From Bacteroidota bacterium (GTDB lineage Bacteria > Bacteroidota > Bacteroidia > Chitinophagales > Chitinophagaceae): a DNA stretch of 9,080 nucleotides. How positions within the stretch are numbered: position 1 is the stretch's first letter; every line of letters begins with the position of its first letter. Below are positions 6,388 through 9,080 of this stretch, piece by piece. The notes beneath the pieces were generated by a model. The model was not told where the DNA came from and searched no databases. It was given only the letters and a program-made list of their open reading frames with translations. Location: the NCBI GenBank assembly GCA_023391315.1, contig JAEWBD010000384.1:1-9080 (forward strand). Reading direction: 5' to 3'. Both the position numbers and the translations under genes were made by a program.

Positions 6388-7731
6388 TTAATTATTTGTT
6401 GCTGTTAAAAATTGTATGTAGGCAATCGCCATATTGCTGCTGAAAACGGCTTGTGCATACGCCAGTTTTTGTTGCGATAATTGTGTTTGCGCCATCAACA
6501 CATCCGTAGTGTTTACTAAGCCTTGCTGATATCTATCCTGCAATATTCTCAAAGCTTCTGACGCTTGTTCTACTGCTGCTTTTTGTTGATTGATTTTAAG
6601 CTGTGCATCACTTAACTGTCGATATGCTTTATTCAGTTCAACTTTATTTTCTTCTTTCTGATTTTCGAGTTGTTCCTGCAGTTTGTTGCGTTCTAATGTT
6701 TGTGTATTGATTTTGTTTTTTGTTGATGTGCCTTTGAAAATATCCCACGATAATTGCGCCCCAACTAAGTAGGCATTCGAACCAAAACCAAAAGCGCTGT
6801 TATCATTTAATTGATATGTTGCAAACGCATTCAGCTTTGGCAGGTAGCTCATCTTATTTGATTTGATCATTAAATCATAAGAATTGATGGCTGTTTCCGT
6901 TGCTTTAAAATCTGCTCGTGAAGCGGGTAAACTGTCTGCAGCTGATATCGCATTGAATGCAGATGATGCAGGCACATCATAGATAATGCCTTTATCTTTT
7001 CCCATCAACTGACTTAAAAAATCAGAAGCATTTTCAATATTGCTTTTGGTATCAGCAATATTGCTTTCTATTGTTGTAACCTGCACCTGCGCATTTAATA
7101 AATCTGATTTTTGAATCAAGCCTTGGTCATAATGATCGCTGGTGAATTTGTACATGGCTTGCGCTGTTTGCAAAGCTTCTTCCAATACTTTTTTTGCATC
7201 ATAAGCTAACTGCAATTGCAAATAAGCCTGCTGCACCTGGAACGTAATGTATTCTTTGGTGCGTTGTGTTTTATACTGATAAACTTCAATTTGCTTCTCT
7301 GCACTTTTACGCTGATATAGCATATCCATATTAATGATGGGTTGTTTTAAATCAACCTTCGTCATAAAGTCTGGTGTGCCTGACGGATTGTTTAATAAAT
7401 CAGGAGTAAAGTCTGATTGTTTAATAGATTGTTGCTGAAGTTTAAATCCAAATGCATTTAAAGGATTATTGGTTGTAATTGCTGTATAACTTACACCTAA
7501 CTGCGGAAGAAATACGGCATTTGTTTCTTTGTATTGAGAAGCGGCAATGGCTTCATCAGTTTTGGCCATCTGTACATTTGCATTGTTGGTGACAGCGGTT
7601 TTAATTGCATCATCCAAATTCAATACAACACTATCCTGGCTGAAGCCTGTTAGCTGATTAAACAATAAGATAAAAATCAAAGCACTGGCCTTCAGTAAAT
7701 AATCTTTCAGTCTTCTGCTCATTTGTATCAT
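6388..7731 (-). CDS. TolC-family outer-membrane efflux protein
   Basis: A 447-residue outer-membrane channel subunit for the tripartite pump, expected to form a trimeric beta-barrel and periplasmic alpha-tunnel. A Sec signal peptide covers about residues 1-31 (basic RRLK, hydrophobic core, then GFSQ). Two internally repeated halves are visible. The first has the helix with YDQGLIQKSDLLNAQVQ near 202-218, and the second has YQQGLVNTTDVLMAQTQLS near 401-420, the classic OEP repeat signature. Long Gln/Ala-rich coiled helices flank each, and a strand-like region follows near 295-335 (LPKLNAFATYQL, QLSWDIFKG). First gene of the efflux run, 24 bases ahead of the adaptor. Start 7731 is the longest; an ATG at 7722 (residue 4) fits better with the inferred promoter, which would otherwise leave only a few leader bases. 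Confidence 0.93.
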   Translation of the reverse strand: MIQMSRRLKDYLLKASALIFILLFNQLTGFSQDSVVLNLDDAIKTAVTNNANVQMAKTDEAIAASQYKETNAVFLPQLGVSYTAITTNNPLNAFGFKLQQQSIKQSDFTPDLLNNPSGTPDFMTKVDLKQPIINMDMLYQRKSAEKQIEVYQYKTQRTKEYITFQVQQAYLQLQLAYDAKKVLEEALQTAQAMYKFTSDHYDQGLIQKSDLLNAQVQVTTIESNIADTKSNIENASDFLSQLMGKDKGIIYDVPASSAFNAISAADSLPASRADFKATETAINSYDLMIKSNKMSYLPKLNAFATYQLNDNSAFGFGSNAYLVGAQLSWDIFKGTSTKNKINTQTLERNKLQEQLENQKEENKVELNKAYRQLSDAQLKINQQKAAVEQASEALRILQDRYQQGLVNTTDVLMAQTQLSQQKLAYAQAVFSSNMAIAYIQFLTATNN

Positions 7732-7738
7732 TTACGTG

Positions 7739-7746
7739 CAAAACTA
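7739..7746 (-). promoter_or_regulatory. Probable -7 promoter box of the efflux operon
   Basis: Minus-strand TAGTTTTG is a full match to Bacteroidota TAnnTTTG. It predicts a start site near 7733-7735, leaving roughly a 12-base leader if translation begins at ATG 7722. No clear -33 TTG is visible at the usual distance, which would fit a promoter that depends on an activator; a Crp/Fnr-like palindrome is centred about 41 bases upstream of the inferred start site. Confidence 0.5.
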
Positions 7747-7767
7747 TTTTTATGCAATGGCGTTTAT

Positions 7768-7783
7768 GGTGACTTATATCACA
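7768..7783. promoter_or_regulatory. Crp/Fnr-family operator upstream of the TolC-like gene
   Basis: The plus strand reads GGTGACTTATATCACA, matching the TGTGA-N6-TCACA consensus of the Crp/Fnr superfamily at 9 of 10 defined bases. Its centre (7775.5) lies about 41-42 bases upstream of the start site implied by the -7 box at 7739-7746, the classical class II activator position. The identity of the regulator is unknown; none is encoded in the window. The rest of the 137-base gap (7732-7868) holds no further gene or hairpin I can support. Confidence 0.55.
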
Positions 7784-7868
7784 GTGAAGCGATGTGGGCT
7801 TTTATGTATGGAATGCTAAGCTGTTGCTGTAATAGTTAATTAATTTGCTTTTGCGTAAAGCACAGATT

Positions 7869-8450
7869 ATGATAAAAGAATTCTGAAATAAACGCTATAC
7901 TGAAAATGATACGGTTTTATGGTAAAGCGCCTAATATCTTCTTCAAAAGAATTTATTGATGCGCATAAACCGGACAGTATTTTATTGCCGGCTGAAGGAG
8001 AAGGCCGGAGTGCTATTTATGCACGCAAAAAGAATGGAAGGTGCATGCATTTGATTATAGTGAGGTAGCTAAAACAAAAGCACTTCAATTAGCGAAAGAA
8101 GCCGGCGTTACTATTGATTATGCGGTAACGTTTTTCCAGGATTTTAAAGCAGCCGGACAGTTTGATGCAGTGGCTTTAATTTACCCGCATACCGATGCAA
8201 AAACACGGGCGCCGTTTTTCCCCGGAGCTTATCAATTCAATAAAAACAGTTGGATGTATTTACAAAAAGCAATTGCAAAACACTTCGGTACCCAAAAAAT
8301 GAAGATTATTTGTATGATATTTCAATGATAAAAGAGACTTTTAATGTTTTTGAATTTATGCAGTGCGAAGAAGCTATCATTGAATAGGATGAAGGTGATT
8401 TTTATAAAGGCAGAGCTGATATTATAAGGGTAATAGCAAGAAAGAAATAA
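7869..8450 (+). pseudogene. Decayed class I SAM-dependent methyltransferase
   Basis: Reading across frames rebuilds a methyltransferase of about 195 residues, the normal size of the Bacteroidota family. It starts MIKEF at 7869, then NKRYTENDTV, YGKAPNIFFK, KEFIDAHKPDSILLPAEGEG (SAM-binding motif I), AIYARKK, WKVHAFDYSEVAKTKALQLA, FDAVALIYPHTDAKTRAPFF, LINSIK, NEDYLYDISMIKETF and finally DEGDFYKGRADIIRVIARKK to the stop at 8450. Lesions: TGA at 7884-7886 where Trp is expected; extra T in 7914-7917; extra A in 7945-7948; a frame change at about 8030-8034; extra C in 8220-8223; a probable loss of a few codons near 8260; extra A in 8294-8299; TAG at 8385-8387. The longest intact piece (8035-8328) is only a central fragment. 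It is convergent with the TauE/SafE gene, three bases apart. The ancestral substrate is unknown; relatives resemble TehB/thiopurine-type enzymes acting on small molecules. Confidence 0.85.
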
Positions 8451-8453
8451 AAC

Positions 8454-9080
8454 TTATTGAAACCACATTTCTTTTATAATAATGTAGATGCCCATCAATA
8501 AAACAAACCAGCCAAACGCTTTTTTCAGCTTTTCGCCATCGATTTTTTTGCTGAATAAACCGCCCAGAAATATGCCGGCAATGGCAATAGCAGAAATGGT
8601 TAAAAGAAAAAACCAGTCTGTTTTATGATTGCCTATATCGCCCGCAAAACCGGTGAGTGAATTTAATGCAATAATAAGTAAAGAAGTGCCGATGGCTTTT
8701 TTCATGGGCAGGTGCAGCAGTAAAACCAGCGCAGGGATTAAAAGAAAGCCGCCGCCGGCACCGAGAAAGCCTGTAACCAGGCCAATGCCTGTTCCGTATA
8801 AAATTAAAATACCGGTGTTTTTTTTATGATGGGGACGATGTTCAGCCACTTTATTCGCCATCATGGAAAACGATGCGGCCAGCATTAATATGCCAAATAA
8901 AATCATGGTGAGCGTGGAGAACTTAAGATGAATGCTGCCGATGATAATATCTTCAGGAATGATTGGAATAATGAGTTTTCTTATAACAAAGACAGTAAGG
9001 ATGGACGAAATGCCGAACAATAATGTTGTTCTGAAATCAACCAGCCCTTTGCGCCAGCTGTTGAATGAACCTATTAAACT
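8454..9080 (-). CDS. TauE/SafE-family permease, 5' end outside window
   Basis: The frame is open from the stop at 8454 to the window edge, giving 208 visible residues of a family usually about 250-270 long, so roughly the first 50-60 residues are missing. The visible part opens with SLIGSFNSWRKGLVDFRTTL, a typical end of the first TauE repeat. Membrane segments then lie near 20-38, 58-74, 91-122, 125-145, 157-175 and 187-203. The second-repeat glycine motif TGFLGAGGGFLLIPALVLL is at about 103-121. The family exports or imports sulfite, sulfoacetate and other organosulfonates across the inner membrane; here a sulfite/sulfur role is inferred from the nearby YeeE and DUF2892 genes. An internal TTG at 9020 is not needed as a start because the homologous sequence continues upstream. 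The histidine-bearing loop at about 80-88 (HRPHHKK) is cytosolic by charge. Confidence 0.88.
   Translation of the reverse strand, partial: SLIGSFNSWRKGLVDFRTTLLFGISSILTVFVIRKLIIPIIPEDIIIGSIHLKFSTLTMILFGILMLAASFSMMANKVAEHRPHHKKNTGILILYGTGIGLVTGFLGAGGGFLLIPALVLLLHLPMKKAIGTSLLIIALNSLTGFAGDIGNHKTDWFFLLTISAIAIAGIFLGGLFSKKIDGEKLKKAFGWFVLLMGIYIIIKEMWFQ

Noticed and set aside
6016..6391. Two overlapping plus-strand frames opposite the adaptor signal-peptide region
   Set aside because: Cys/hydrophobic-rich translations come from the complement of the Ala/Gln-rich helical hairpin; no independent evidence.
7840..7847. TTAATTTG as a promoter box for the methyltransferase remnant
   Set aside because: Only seven of eight bases match the -7 form in an AT-rich stretch, with no well-spaced -33; not supportable as a feature.
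8041..8328. Apparent stand-alone 95-residue plus-strand gene
   Set aside because: It is the central frame of the broken methyltransferase; matching sequence continues in other frames on both sides, and its last 30 or so residues are out-of-frame.
9018..9020. TTG start for the TauE/SafE gene
   Set aside because: The frame stays open to the window edge and the upstream residues are typical of the family, so the real start is outside.

Overview
The window looks like chromosomal DNA from a Bacteroidota bacterium, probably near the Chitinophagaceae or Sphingobacteriales. This is judged from moderate-to-low GC, A-rich start regions without clear Shine-Dalgarno sequences, promoter-like boxes of the Bacteroidota type (TAnnTTTG), a heptameric AGC-phased intergenic repeat, and the style of the proteins. 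No rRNA, tRNA, CRISPR array, transposase or phage gene was seen.

Nearly everything reads on the minus strand, so the biological order runs from right to left. At the right edge is the 3' part of a TauE/SafE-family permease (8454-9080, start outside the window). Next to it, convergent on the plus strand, is a decayed class I SAM-dependent methyltransferase (7869-8450) with two premature stops and five frame changes. A minus-strand tripartite efflux set follows: a TolC-like outer-membrane protein (6388-7731), a lipoprotein periplasmic adaptor (5263-6363) and an RND permease (1876-5100). Further downstream are a small PII-like protein (1409-1723), a DUF2892 membrane protein (1196-1396) and two half-size YeeE/YedE transporters (553-1116 and 8-550).

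The flanking genes (TauE/SafE, DUF2892, YeeE pair) are typical of Bacteroidota clusters for thiosulfate, sulfide, sulfite or sulfane sulfur. The efflux set plus PII-like protein sits between them on the same strand. The working idea is one sulfur-related or thiophilic-metal detoxification locus: YeeE halves moving thiosulfate or a related sulfur species, TauE/SafE moving sulfite or an organosulfonate, and the pump clearing a toxic product or metal. The substrate of the pump cannot be read from sequence.

The most informative non-coding signals are a Crp/Fnr-like palindrome (TGTGA-N6-TCACC on the minus strand) placed about 41 bases upstream of the inferred tolC start site, and an identical 12-base core in the unusually long 162-base gap between adaptor and permease genes. 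That gap also holds the heptamer array and a 13-mer that recurs upstream of the PII-like gene.
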